Source of the DNA: Endobacter medicaginis | GTDB lineage: Bacteria > Pseudomonadota > Alphaproteobacteria > Acetobacterales > Acetobacteraceae | Length of the DNA: 64,000 nt | NCBI RefSeq assembly: GCF_014192375.1 | Contig: NZ_JACHXV010000001.1 | Location: forward strand, 1-64,000 | Direction of reading: 5' to 3' | Shown here: positions 18,238 to 27,170 of the stretch, in pieces | How positions within the stretch are numbered: position 1 is the stretch's first letter | Layout: each line of letters starts with the position of its first letter | The notes under the pieces: generated by a model | Database searches by the model: none | Told to the model about the DNA's origin: nothing | The model's input: the letters and a program-made list of their open reading frames with translations, nothing else | Position numbers and translations under genes: made by a program

Positions 18238-19010
18238 GCGCGCGGCGATTCTGGGTCGGCACGAGCTGGAAGATGAACAAGACGCTGGCCGAGGCGGAGG
18301 CGTTCTGCGACGCGATCGGCGGGGCGGCGGCGCTGGACGATCCGCGCCTGCAGCCGTTCGTGATCCCGCCATTCACCGCCGTGCGCGAGGTGGCGCGCAG
18401 ACTTGCGGCAACGCCGGTCAAGGTGGGTGCGCAGAACATGCACTGGGCGGATCAGGGGGCATGGACGGGGGAGATCTCGCCGCCGATGCTGGTCGAGTGC
18501 GGGATCGATCTCGTGGAGCTGGGCCATTCCGAACGGCGGACGCATTTCGGCGAAACCGATGCCATGGTGGGGCGCAAGACCGCCGCTGCCCTGCGGCACG
18601 GCCTCACACCGCTGATCTGTGTCGGCGAGCACGAGGCCGACAAGCGGGCGGGACGGGCGGACGAGGTGCTGGCAGCCCAGGTGCGCGCGGCCCTCGAGCC
18701 GATCCGCGAGGGGTTCGCGCGCGCGACGGTGCTGCTGGCCTATGAGCCGGTCTGGGCGATCGGCGAGGGCGGCACGCCGGCGAGCCCGGATTATGCCGAT
18801 GCGCGCCATGCCCGGATCATGGGCGTGGCCCGGGAGGTCTGTCCGGGCCACGACATCGCCTGTCTGTATGGCGGATCGGTCAATCCCGGCAATTGCGCCG
18901 AGCTGGCCGCGTGCCCGAATATCGACGGGCTGTTCATCGGCCGGTCAGCGTGGAATGCCGCCGGCTATCTCGACATTCTCGGCAGGGTGACGGCGCTCGA
19001 GAGCGCCTGA
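18234..19010 (+). CDS. Triosephosphate-isomerase-like enzyme, probable L-erythrulose-1-phosphate isomerase (TpiA2/LerI/EryH type)
   Basis: 258 residues, TIM barrel. Catalytic residues: Lys13 (SWKMNK), His98 (LGHSERR), Glu171 (AYEPVWAIGEG), and the phosphate-binding LYGGSVNPGN and GLFIGRSAW loops. Canonical TIM has NWKMN; here Asn is Ser (GTSWKMNK), which as I recall is shared with the EryH/LerI branch that converts L-erythrulose-1-P to D-erythrulose-4-P. Last gene of the operon, overlapping the kinase stop. A second ordinary tpiA would be expected elsewhere in the chromosome. Convergent with nrdB six bases away. Confidence 0.85.
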
Positions 19011-19016
19011 TCGCCC

Positions 19017-20051
19017 TCAGCCGGGGGCGGTCTCGAACACGCTCTCCTCGAACGCCTCTTCCCAGGTGCCGGCGGTCGAGGCGCGGCTGTATTCGGTGGC
19101 GCGGTTCTCGAAGAAGTTGGCATGCTCGATGGCGTTGAGCATGTCGTCGAGCCAGGGCAGCGGATTGCTCTCGATGTTGTAGAGCGGATCGAGACCGAGC
19201 TGCATCAGGCGACGGTCGGCGATGAAGCGGATGTAGCGCTTGACCTGGTCGGCATCGAGGCCCTCGACCGAGCCCATCTCGAAGGCGAGGTCGATGAAGG
19301 AATCCTCGTGTTCGACGATGGTGGCGCAGACTTCGGTGATCTCGCTTCGGAGCTGCTCGGTCCAGATCTCGGGGTTTTCCTGCACGAAGGTGCGGAACAG
19401 CCGGATGATCGACAGGCAGTGCAGCGTCTCGTCGCGCACCGACCAGGTGACGATCTGGCCCATGCCCTTCATCTTGTTGAAGCGCGGGAAATTCAGCAGG
19501 ATCGCGAACGAGGCGAAGAGCTGGAGCCCCTCGGTAAAGGCGCCGAAGGCGGCGAGCGTCTTGGCGATCTCGTGTTTCGACGACACCGAGAAGCCCTGCA
19601 TGTAGTCGTATTTGTCCTTCATCTCCTTGTACTGGAGGAAGGCGGAATACTCGACCTCGGGCATGCCGATGGTGTCGAGCAGATGGCTGTAGGCGGCGAT
19701 GTGGATGGTCTCGATGTTGGAGAACGCAGACAGCATCATCAGCACTTCGGTGGGTTTGAACACCTGGCTGTAATGCTTCATGTAGCAGTTGTTCACCTCG
19801 ACATCCGACTGGGTGAAGAAGCGGAAGATCTGGGTGACCAGATTGCGCTCCGTGTCGGAGAGGTTGCGGTGCCAGTCTTTCACATCGTCGGCGAGCGGAA
19901 CTTCCTCCGGCAGCCAGTGCACGCGCTGCTGGGTGTGCCACGCCTCATATGCCCACGGGTAGCGGAACGGCTTGTAGACCGGGTTCTCGGTCAGCAGGTC
20001 GAAGCGGGCCGGGGTGGTGGCGACGGGGATGATATCGGTGTCGATGCTCAT
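19017..20051 (-). CDS. nrdB: Ribonucleotide reductase class Ia, beta subunit
   Basis: 344 residues. Holds the di-iron-tyrosyl radical cofactor and passes the radical to NrdA for dNTP synthesis. Seen: FRYPWAYEAWHTQQRVHWLPEEV near the N-terminus, an IETIHIAAYSHLLDTIG segment with an iron-ligand Glu and His, and VEYSAFLQYKEM. The C-terminal tail (ESVFETAPG) is where NrdB docks onto NrdA. Transcribed after nrdA; the 163-base gap between them is filled by a hairpin repeat element. Confidence 0.95.
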   Translation of the reverse strand: MSIDTDIIPVATTPARFDLLTENPVYKPFRYPWAYEAWHTQQRVHWLPEEVPLADDVKDWHRNLSDTERNLVTQIFRFFTQSDVEVNNCYMKHYSQVFKPTEVLMMLSAFSNIETIHIAAYSHLLDTIGMPEVEYSAFLQYKEMKDKYDYMQGFSVSSKHEIAKTLAAFGAFTEGLQLFASFAILLNFPRFNKMKGMGQIVTWSVRDETLHCLSIIRLFRTFVQENPEIWTEQLRSEITEVCATIVEHEDSFIDLAFEMGSVEGLDADQVKRYIRFIADRRLMQLGLDPLYNIESNPLPWLDDMLNAIEHANFFENRATEYSRASTAGTWEEAFEESVFETAPG

Positions 20052-20083
20052 CTTTGGTCTCGTTCAGGAAAGAGGGGAAGAAT

Positions 20084-20210
20084 GTTCTTTCTTGAAAGAA
20101 AGAACCAAAGAACTTTCAAAATTTCGGGTGGTTCGGAATCGCCTTTGCGCATCCGAACCGCCCAGAAACGGACAAAAGTCTTTTTGCTTCTTTTTCTTCA
20201 GAAAAAGAAG
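20084..20210 (+). repeat. Intergenic hairpin repeat element, copy 1 (between nrdA and nrdB)
   Basis: Left hairpin GTTCTTTC-6 nt-GAAAGAAC (20084-20105), a variable core, and right hairpin CTTCTTTTTC-TTCA-GAAAAAGAAG (20187-20210, perfect 10-bp stem). The core has a third stem, GGTGGTTCGGA pairing with TCCGAACCGCC (one G-T pair). A second copy in the same orientation is at 24908-25033. The right hairpin ends four bases before the nrdA stop codon, so it could end or attenuate nrdA transcripts before nrdB. Confidence 0.9.
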
Positions 20211-20214
20211 AAAG

Positions 20215-22185
20215 TCACTGACAGGCCAGGCACTCTTCGTAATTGGCGGGCTTGGCCGGCGCGGGTGCGTCCATCATCGAGGTCGGCTTGGCCAGCATGT
20301 CGGAGACGGTGTCGGCGCGCTGGATCGACAGGCTGCGGCAGTAGTAGAGCGATTTGACGCCACGCTTCCAGGCCAGGTGGTGGATCTGGTGCAGGTCGCG
20401 CTTGTGGACGTCGGCCGGCAGGAACACGTTGATCGACTGGCTCTGGCAGATGAACGGCGTGCGGTCGGCGGCGTGCTCGATCACCCAGCGCTGGTCGAGC
20501 TCGAAGGCGGTCTTGAAGACATCCTTTTCCTGCTGGTCGAGGAAGTCGAGATGCTGCACGGAGCCCTTGTTGAGCGTGATCGACGACCACACGGCGTCGT
20601 TGTCCTGGCCCTTCTCGGCCAGCAGCTTCTGCAGATGGCGGTTGCGGACCGTGAAGCTGCCCGACAGCGTCTTCTGCAGGAACACGTTGGCGGCGATCGG
20701 CTCGATGCCGGGGGAAGCGTTGCCGGCGATGATGGAAATCGAGGCGGTCGGCGCGATGGCGAGCTTGTGGGAGAATCGCTCCATCACACCGTATTCCTCG
20801 GCATCGGGGCAGGCGCCGCGTTCCTCGGCGAGCGTGCGTGAGGCGGCGTCGGCCTGGGCGCGGATGTGGCGGAACATGCGCATGTTCCACACCTTGGCGA
20901 TGGCACTCTCGAACGGCACGTTGTTGGCCTGCAGGAAGGAGTGATAGCCCATCACGCCCAGGCCGACCGAGCGCTCGCGGGCGGCGGCGTATTTGGCGCG
21001 GGCCATCTCGTCGGGCGCACGGTCGATGAAATCCTGCAGCACGTTGTCGAGGAAGCGCATGACGTCCTCGATGAAGCGGGGGTCGTCCTTCCACTCGAAC
21101 CAGGTCTCGAGATTGAGGCTGGAGAGGCAGCACACGGCGGTGCGCTGCTGGCCGTGATGGTCGATGCCGGTGGGCAGGGTGATCTCGGCGCACAGGTTGG
21201 AGGTCTTGACCTCGAGGCCGGCGAGCTTGTGATGCTCGGGGCGCGCCTTGTTCACGTGGTCGGAGTAGATGATGTAGGGCTCGCCCTGCTCCATGCGCGC
21301 GGTGAGCAGGCGGATCCACAAGCCCCGCGCCGAGACCTTGCGGATGTGGCTGCCGTCCTTGGGCGAGACCAGCGCCCATTCCTCGTCACGCTCGACGGCG
21401 CGCATGAAGGCGTCGGACACCAGGATGCCGTGATGCAGGTTCAGCGCCTTGCGGTTCGGGTCGCCGCCGGTGGGGCGGCGCATCTCGATGAATTCCTCGA
21501 TCTCGGGATGCCAGATCGGCAGGTAGACCGCCGCCGATCCGCGACGCAGCGAGCCCTGGCTGATGGCCAGGGTGAGGCTGTCCATGACGCGGATGAAGGG
21601 GATCACGCCGGAGGTCTTGCCGATCACGCCGACCTTCTCGCCGATCGAGCGCAGGTTGCCCCAGTAGGAGCCGATGCCGCCGCCCTTGGACGCCAGCCAG
21701 ACATTCTCGTTCCACAGCCCGACGATGCCCTCGAGCGAGTCGGTGGCCTCGTTGAGGAAGCACGAGATCGGCAGGCCGCGCGAGGTGCCGCCATTGCTGA
21801 GCACCGGGGTGGCGGGCATGAACCACAGCCGCGAGATGTAGTCGTACAGGCGCTGGGCGTGGGGCTGATCGTCGGCGTAGTAACTGGCGACGCGGGCGAA
21901 CAGGTCCTGATAGCTCTCGCCGGGCATCAGGTAGCGGTTGTCGAGCGTCGAGCGGCCGAAATCGGTCAGCAGCGAGTCGCGCGAGCGGTCGACGATCACC
22001 TGCGGACGGCCCTCGAACTGCACCGCATCGACCAGACCGGCGCCGCGCGCCTCCTCGGCCGGGGCATGCAGGGTCGCCTCAGTGCTCTCGGGCAGCGCGT
22101 CGAGAAGCTGCGACAGCAACCCGCCGCGGGTGGCGAGGTCTGCGTCCGAGGCGAAGGAAGAGGAGTCCTCAAGGCTCATCGGCAT
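20215..22185 (-). CDS. nrdA: Ribonucleotide reductase class Ia, alpha subunit
   Basis: About 656 residues from ATG 22183-22185, which has a GGAG site five bases upstream; ATG two codons on is possible. Catalytic subunit reducing ribonucleoside diphosphates. Seen: PATPVLSNGG, SNLCAEI (substrate-site Cys), RERSVGLGVMGYHSFLQ, APTASISIIAGNASPGIEP, and the C-terminal CLACQ with the CxxC pair that is re-reduced by thioredoxin/glutaredoxin. It lacks a long N-terminal ATP-cone, so activity control by dATP is probably absent. Followed by nrdB. Confidence 0.95.
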   Translation of the reverse strand: MPMSLEDSSSFASDADLATRGGLLSQLLDALPESTEATLHAPAEEARGAGLVDAVQFEGRPQVIVDRSRDSLLTDFGRSTLDNRYLMPGESYQDLFARVASYYADDQPHAQRLYDYISRLWFMPATPVLSNGGTSRGLPISCFLNEATDSLEGIVGLWNENVWLASKGGGIGSYWGNLRSIGEKVGVIGKTSGVIPFIRVMDSLTLAISQGSLRRGSAAVYLPIWHPEIEEFIEMRRPTGGDPNRKALNLHHGILVSDAFMRAVERDEEWALVSPKDGSHIRKVSARGLWIRLLTARMEQGEPYIIYSDHVNKARPEHHKLAGLEVKTSNLCAEITLPTGIDHHGQQRTAVCCLSSLNLETWFEWKDDPRFIEDVMRFLDNVLQDFIDRAPDEMARAKYAAARERSVGLGVMGYHSFLQANNVPFESAIAKVWNMRMFRHIRAQADAASRTLAEERGACPDAEEYGVMERFSHKLAIAPTASISIIAGNASPGIEPIAANVFLQKTLSGSFTVRNRHLQKLLAEKGQDNDAVWSSITLNKGSVQHLDFLDQQEKDVFKTAFELDQRWVIEHAADRTPFICQSQSINVFLPADVHKRDLHQIHHLAWKRGVKSLYYCRSLSIQRADTVSDMLAKPTSMMDAPAPAKPANYEECLACQ

Positions 22186-22281
22186 GTCTCCGGCGGGGGT
22201 CTGCGACCCGTTTCTGGCAGGGTGTCCCGTCGCGGCGGGAACAGCGTCAGACGCAACATCTCGCGTCGGCGCTGCGGTTTC

Positions 22282-22295
22282 AACACTAGATATGC
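22282..22295. promoter_or_regulatory. Possible NrdR box upstream of nrdA
   Basis: AACACTAGATATGC, about 100 bases upstream of nrdA, resembles half of an NrdR box (ACAC...ATAT...). NrdR represses ribonucleotide reductase genes and usually needs two boxes; I find no clear second one. The rest of 22186-22467 has no gene that I can support. Confidence 0.3.
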
Positions 22296-22467
22296 GATTG
22301 CGGAGCCTCGAACTCAAGGCAGCGCCGGGCTGGGGATGAAAGTTGCAATACGGTCGCGGGGTTATGACCGGCACCCCCGTTATCCCCGCTCCTCACAACC
22401 AGACGGCTGTGGTACCCGGGCCACGGAACAGGTCGTGCACACCGGGTGCGACTCGGCGAACGGGGCG

Positions 22468-23310
22468 TCAGGCCGGCCAGTGGGCCATGGCGACGTCGAG
22501 CATCCCGACCCCATCGAAGCCGAAGCGCGCCAGCCCCACGGTTCGGGAATCGGGGACCGGGCCGGTGAACAGGGCGAGATCGGCCACCTGCGCTTCCGCT
22601 CCTTTGACCAGATCCTCGGCAAGACGGGCGGCATGGCGGGCGACGGGGCCGGCGGGGTCGAGCCAGAGAATCGGGCCCCCTGCCCCGCATTGCGGTGCGG
22701 CCTCGGCGAGCGCGTCGAGCAGGAAGGTATAATGGGTGCAGCCGATCGCCACCACGTCGACCCGCGCGCCGTCGGGGCGGGCGAAGAGCTGGTGCAGCTC
22801 GGTGCGGATCGCGTCCAGCAATCCTGGGTCGGGGGGCAGGTCGAGACCGGTGCGGAAGCGTTGCTCGGCGAGGTCGGCGAGGCCCCGCGCGCCATGGGCG
22901 ATCAAGGTGCAGTCGGGCGCGTAGGCGGACTGCAGATCAGCCAGATAGCCGCGGCGGACGGTGGCGGCGGTGGCGAGCAGGCCGATCACCCGCGAGCGGC
23001 TTTCGGCCGCCGCCCATTTGATCGGCGGCACCACGCCGACGAAGGGCAGGTCGAAACGCGCGCGCAGGGCACCCAGCGCGAGGGTGGAGGCAGTGTTGCA
23101 GGCGATCACCGCCAGATCGGGGCGCAGACGCTCGATCGCGGCGCCGATCACCGCGCCGATGCGCTCGACCAGCCAGTCATCGGGTTTCTCGCCATAGGGA
23201 AAGGCGGCGTTGTCGGCGACGAAGCCGATCGTGGCCTCGGGCAGGGTCTGGCGCAGGGCGCCGACGATGCCGAGGCCGCCGATGCCGGAATCGAAGACGA
23301 GGACGCGCAT
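22468..23310 (-). CDS. murI: Glutamate racemase
   Basis: 280 residues. Converts L- to D-glutamate for peptidoglycan. Two catalytic cysteines: Cys71 in ACNTASTLAL and Cys191 in GCTHYTFL; the N-terminal VFDSGIGGLGI has the conserved Asp7-Ser8, and ADNAAFPYGEKP is the Asn-Tyr-Gly substrate loop. Start ATG 23308-23310 lies 10 bases after pyrE, so the two form an operon. Confidence 0.95.
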   Translation of the reverse strand: MRVLVFDSGIGGLGIVGALRQTLPEATIGFVADNAAFPYGEKPDDWLVERIGAVIGAAIERLRPDLAVIACNTASTLALGALRARFDLPFVGVVPPIKWAAAESRSRVIGLLATAATVRRGYLADLQSAYAPDCTLIAHGARGLADLAEQRFRTGLDLPPDPGLLDAIRTELHQLFARPDGARVDVVAIGCTHYTFLLDALAEAAPQCGAGGPILWLDPAGPVARHAARLAEDLVKGAEAQVADLALFTGPVPDSRTVGLARFGFDGVGMLDVAMAHWPA

Positions 23311-23320
23311 CTCACCCGGT

Positions 23321-24052
23321 TCAGGGTTTCTTGCCGAGCTTGTGGGCCTGCGCTTCCTCGAGGCTGGCGACGCCGCCGTGTTTCGCCGACCAGCCGCACG
23401 GATCCTCGAGGAAGCGGCGCACCTCGGCGGAGGCGGATTCGGAGAAATAGGGGCGGCCGGCGCAGGCCTCGAGCACGTCCCACCAGGTGCACAGCGCATG
23501 CAGCGAGACGTCCATGTCGGCGAGCACGCGATGCGCGCCGGGAAAGACGCCGTAGAAGAACACCACGAAGGCGTGGTTGACCAGCGCGCCGGCCTCGCGC
23601 AGCGCGTTGGCGAACTGGATCTTGGAAGCACCATCGGTGGTGAGGTCCTCGACCAGCAGGGTGCGGCGGCCCTCCGGCACGTCGCCCTCGATCAGGGCGT
23701 TGCGGCCGAAACCCTTGGGCTTCTTGCGCACATAGGCCATGGGAGCTGCCATGCGGTCGGCGATCCAGGCGGCGAACGGGATGCCGGCGGTCTCGCCGCC
23801 GGCGACGACGTCGATCGACTCGTAGCCGATGTGGCGGCCGATCTTCTCGACCCCGAGCTCGACGATCTTGGTGCGCGCGCGGGGGAAGAAGATGATGCGC
23901 CGGCAGTCGATATAGACGGGCGACTTCCAGCCGGAGGTGAGCGTGTAGGGTTCCTCGGGTCGGAAATTGACCGCCTTGATCTCGAGCAGGAGCTTCGCCG
24001 TGGTCAGCGCCGCATCCCGATCCCAGTCGGTGGTGGCGGATGCGGTGGTCAT
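23321..24052 (-). CDS. pyrE: Orotate phosphoribosyltransferase
   Basis: 243 residues. Makes OMP from orotate and PRPP (UMP pathway); pyrF, the next step, is at 39.9 kb in this window. Seen: FTLTSG-like YTLTSGWKSPVYIDCR, the GGETAGIPFAAW loop, YVRKKPKGFGRNALIEGD (flexible catalytic loop Lys/His region) and the PRPP motif TLLVEDLTTDGASK, with Asp-Leu-Thr-Thr-Asp-Gly. The C-terminal 45 residues (ALCTWWDVLEAC...) extend past the E. coli form, as in alphaproteobacterial PyrE. ATG 24050-24052 chosen. Confidence 0.95.
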   Translation of the reverse strand: MTTASATTDWDRDAALTTAKLLLEIKAVNFRPEEPYTLTSGWKSPVYIDCRRIIFFPRARTKIVELGVEKIGRHIGYESIDVVAGGETAGIPFAAWIADRMAAPMAYVRKKPKGFGRNALIEGDVPEGRRTLLVEDLTTDGASKIQFANALREAGALVNHAFVVFFYGVFPGAHRVLADMDVSLHALCTWWDVLEACAGRPYFSESASAEVRRFLEDPCGWSAKHGGVASLEEAQAHKLGKKP

Positions 24053-24169
24053 GGGTCCGGTTTTTTCCCTGTGCATCGTCCTCACAAGGGAGTGTCGTAT
24101 CAATCCGGCGCGAGGAAATCCATCACCGGCGATTGGACAGCGATGCGGCGACGAGCCTAGCCTTGCGCC

Positions 24170-24898
24170 ATGACAGCCAGAACCCTCCTCGCCTTGTCGC
24201 TGATCTGGGCTGCGCCCGCGATGGCGCAGACCTCGCCGCCTGCACACGAACGCAGCGTCTCGGCGGAGGGAGGATGCACCGCACTGGTCGCACCCGATCG
24301 CGGACGGCTGACGATCTGGACCCAGCGCACCGAATCGAGCGCCGGCCGCGCGAGTGCGGAGGCCACCGCGGCCCTCGCCACGCTGCGCGGGCGGCTGGAC
24401 GGGCTGCACCTGGCCGATGCCGCCATCGAGAGCAACGGGGTGCAGATCGACAAGCAGCCCATCGACGGGCCGAAGGGGCCCACGGGGTTCCAGTACCAGG
24501 CGCGGGCCGGGTTGCAGCTCGACAGCAGCGACATCGCTGGCCTGGGTCGGGCGATGGATGCGGTGGCGAGCGCGGACGAGATCGCGCCGATGGCGGTGTA
24601 TGTGTCGGAAGGCAAGCGCCAGCAGGCGATCGATGCCTGCCTGCCGAAGGCGACGGCGGAAGCGAAGCGCCACGCCGAGGCGCTGCTGTCGGGGGTGGGC
24701 GACAGGCTCGGCCCGACGTTGCGCATCAACGGATTCGAGGCCCACGGCGGCGAGGCGCCGGCCTCCGACCTGTTCGGCGGCGGCCGGCCGGTGCTGTATG
24801 CGCGCATGGCAGCGCCGATGGCGGCGAAGGCCGAGGTCTCGGCCGGGGACCGGCAGATCGAGGTGCGCAGCACGGTGACGTTCGGGATATTGCAGTAG
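24170..24898 (+). CDS. SIMPL-domain (DUF541) exported protein
   Basis: 242 residues with a signal peptide (MTARTLLALSLIWAAPAMAQ). The body has the SIMPL/DUF541 pattern: GRLTIWTQRTESSAGRASAEATAALATLRGRL, then AAIESNGVQIDKQP, GFQYQARAGLQL, and AKRHAEALLSGVGDRLGPTLRI. These periplasmic or outer-membrane proteins are of unknown function, with links to oxidative stress (E. coli YggE). Divergent from pyrE; followed ten bases later by copy 2 of the hairpin element. Confidence 0.82.
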   Translation: MTARTLLALSLIWAAPAMAQTSPPAHERSVSAEGGCTALVAPDRGRLTIWTQRTESSAGRASAEATAALATLRGRLDGLHLADAAIESNGVQIDKQPIDGPKGPTGFQYQARAGLQLDSSDIAGLGRAMDAVASADEIAPMAVYVSEGKRQQAIDACLPKATAEAKRHAEALLSGVGDRLGPTLRINGFEAHGGEAPASDLFGGGRPVLYARMAAPMAAKAEVSAGDRQIEVRSTVTFGILQ

Positions 24899-24907
24899 AG
24901 AAAAGAC

Positions 24908-25033
24908 GTTCTTTCTTGAAAGAAAGAACCAAAGAACTTTCGTCCGCTGAAGTGGTTGGAAGGCTCGCGTTTCCCCAAGCCCTGCCAGAAAATTCCAGAA
25001 GTCTTTTTGCTTCTTTTTCTTCAGAAAAAGAAG
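24908..25033 (+). repeat. Intergenic hairpin repeat element, copy 2 (before motA end)
   Basis: Same build as 20084-20210: GTTCTTTC-6 nt-GAAAGAAC (24908-24929), CAAAGAACTTTC, a diverged core containing GTGGTTGGAA, AAGTCTTTTTG, then CTTCTTTTTC-TTCA-GAAAAAGAAG (25010-25033). It fills the gap between the convergent SIMPL and motA genes, where it could act as a two-way terminator. Confidence 0.9.
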
Positions 25034-25036
25034 GTC

Positions 25037-25903
25037 CTACTCGATCTTGAGCTCCTGCACCGACGTCTCCAGCTCGGCGAAGCTCGGCATGTGCTCGCTG
25101 GGTACCATCTTGCGGCCGCTCTCGATGCTGACCTGCGGCGGATTGCCGTGCAGGTGTGCGACGAGCACGGCGCGGATCAGTTCGGGGTATTTCGCCTCTT
25201 CCAGCACCACCGCACGGATGCGCGAGGCGACCGGGGCGACGATGCCGTAGGCGAGCAGAACGCCGAGGAAGGTGCCGACCAGGGCGCCGCCGATCATTTC
25301 GCCCAGCACCGCCGGCGGTTCGTTGATGTGGCCCATGGTCTTGATGACGCCGAGCACGGCGGCGACGATGCCGAGCGCCGGCAGCGCATCGGACATGCTC
25401 TGCAGCGCATGCGAGGGGTGCATCTCCTCGGCCAGCATCTTCTTGAGCTCACGGGCCATGACGTCGTCGATCTGGTGCGGGTCGTCGGCGTTCATGCCGA
25501 TCATGCGCAGGTAGTCGCAGATCATCGGGGTGATGTGGTGGTCGGCGGCGATCTTGGGGAAGTGCTGGAAGGCGGCGCTCTCGTCGGGGCGCTCGATATG
25601 CGCCTCCAGCGCCATCGCGCCCTTCGACGAGGCGAGACGGGTGAAATGGTAGAGCAGGCCGAGCAGGTCCATGTAGTCGCTCTTGCGGTAGCGCGAGCCC
25701 TTGATGGCCTTCTTGAAGCCGCCGATGGTGTGTTTGACGTCGTGCATCGAGTTGGCCATCACGAAGGAGCCGATCGCGGCACCGAGGATGGTGAGCAGCT
25801 CGAACGGCATCGCGCCCACCAGCGGGCCGATGGCGCCTCCGGAGGCGACGAAGCTGCCGAACACGCAGCCCAGCAGCACACCGAGGCCGATCAGGACGAA
25901 CAT
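25037..25903 (-). CDS. motA: Flagellar motor stator protein MotA
   Basis: 288 residues. Inner-membrane subunit of the proton-driven stator. N-terminal GLGVLLGCVFGSFVASGG and the following LLTILGAAIGSFVMAN are helices 1 and 2; a large cytoplasmic loop (about 60-170) holds the charged residues that drive FliG; ALGIVAAVLGVIKTMG and GTFLGVLLAYGIVAPVASR are helices 3 and 4 with the conserved Pro near LPALG and Gly-rich ends. Encoded 28 bases after motB in the order motB-motA, the reverse of the enteric order. No other flagellar gene is in the window. Confidence 0.95.
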   Translation of the reverse strand: MFVLIGLGVLLGCVFGSFVASGGAIGPLVGAMPFELLTILGAAIGSFVMANSMHDVKHTIGGFKKAIKGSRYRKSDYMDLLGLLYHFTRLASSKGAMALEAHIERPDESAAFQHFPKIAADHHITPMICDYLRMIGMNADDPHQIDDVMARELKKMLAEEMHPSHALQSMSDALPALGIVAAVLGVIKTMGHINEPPAVLGEMIGGALVGTFLGVLLAYGIVAPVASRIRAVVLEEAKYPELIRAVLVAHLHGNPPQVSIESGRKMVPSEHMPSFAELETSVQELKIE

Positions 25904-25931
25904 GGCTGAACCTGCATGAGACGGGGTGCGG

Positions 25932-27092
25932 TCATCGCGTGGCCTCTGATGTGGGGTGACGGTGGACGGTGAGCACGATGCGGCGATTGGCGGGCGATGA
26001 CGGGTCGGCGGCGAACAGTGGTTCGCGCCCGGCATGGCCCGTGACGCCGGCGACATCGGCCTCCGGCAGGCCGGCAGCGACGAGAACCTGCTCGGCGGCA
26101 TCTGCGCGCGCGCTGGACAATGTCCAGTTGGAGAGATGGCCGCCCGCATAGGGGGCTGCGTCGGTGTGGCCGTCGATCGACACCGGGCCGCCGAGGCGGG
26201 CGAGCCAGGGCGCGATCCGGCGCAGCAGAGCGACGGCGCGCGGGTTGGGCACGGCCTGACCGCTGTCGAACATCGGCTTGCTTTCGGCATCCATGATCTG
26301 CACGCGCAGGCCCTCGGGCGTGGCGGCGACATCGACCTGTCCGGCGCTGTCGGCGAGTGCCGGATCGGCGCGCAGCGCGTCGCGCAGCGCGCTGGCGGCA
26401 GCGCGGTCGGCGGGTGCTACGCCGTCTCCGGCCATTTCAGGGGCGGGCTGGTCCGGCCTGGCAGCCGCATGCAGGGCGGGGCCGGCGAGCATCACGGCCT
26501 GGATGATGGGGGCGCCGCCGGTACCGCGATCGAGACGGGCGCCGGCCCCTCCGCCGGCATCGTCCGCCGGCCGGCCGGCCCGGGCGCCGTCATCGCCGTC
26601 CTGCTGGCCGCCGGATGGGCCGGGCGACGGGACCGGCGACGAGGCGGCCGAGGCAGCGGCGGAGCTGGCCGGGATGGGTGCCGTGGCGGTCTGGGCGGGG
26701 TCGAGCGGCGGGGCTGGCGCGGTGGTGGCACTCGCCGCCGGATGCGGATCGGGATGGGTGGGCTGTGGGGTGGCGGCGGTCCTGGAGGGGTCGAGCTTCT
26801 CGGCGATGGCGCTGTCGGCGGTGAACGGCGTGGGCTGGCTGGGCAGCATGCCAGAGCCGCCGATGCTGTGCTCGCGGTCGGCGAGCGGGTTGAAATAGGC
26901 GGCGATGCCGCGACGCTGGTCGTCGGTGATGGCGTTGATCAGCCACATCAGCAGGAAGAACGCCATCATCGCGGTGACGAAATCGGCGTACGCGACCTTC
27001 CACGCGCCACCGTGGTGGCCGTCCTCGACGATCTCCTCGCGACGGATGACGATGTTGACCGCCCCGTCCGACTTGCCCTTGCGCTGCGCCAT
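25932..27092 (-). CDS. motB: Flagellar motor protein MotB with long Pro/Ala-rich linker
   Basis: 386 residues. Start MAQRKGKSDGAVNIVIRREE, then the single membrane helix with the proton-carrying Asp (AYADFVTAMMAFFLLMWLIN), a plug region (TDDQRRGIAAYFNP), a linker of about 110 residues rich in Ala, Pro and Thr (about 100-210), and a C-terminal OmpA-like peptidoglycan-binding domain (VSIDGHTDAAPY, LSSARADAAEQVLVAAGL, ANRRIVLTV). MotB anchors MotA to the cell wall. The linker is longer than in most MotB proteins. Confidence 0.95.
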   Translation of the reverse strand: MAQRKGKSDGAVNIVIRREEIVEDGHHGGAWKVAYADFVTAMMAFFLLMWLINAITDDQRRGIAAYFNPLADREHSIGGSGMLPSQPTPFTADSAIAEKLDPSRTAATPQPTHPDPHPAASATTAPAPPLDPAQTATAPIPASSAAASAASSPVPSPGPSGGQQDGDDGARAGRPADDAGGGAGARLDRGTGGAPIIQAVMLAGPALHAAARPDQPAPEMAGDGVAPADRAAASALRDALRADPALADSAGQVDVAATPEGLRVQIMDAESKPMFDSGQAVPNPRAVALLRRIAPWLARLGGPVSIDGHTDAAPYAGGHLSNWTLSSARADAAEQVLVAAGLPEADVAGVTGHAGREPLFAADPSSPANRRIVLTVHRHPTSEATR

Positions 27093-27170
27093 GGTGTCTC
27101 CCGTCCGGACGACAGGATGCGGTCGGACCCCTTAAGATTGGGTGAATGACGCGAAGGCGGGGATCGATCG

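Noticed and set aside
20866-23580. 904-residue open frame on the plus strand
   Set aside because: Shadow of nrdA, murI and pyrE on the other strand; its low-complexity Ala/Gly/Arg/His composition has no domain.
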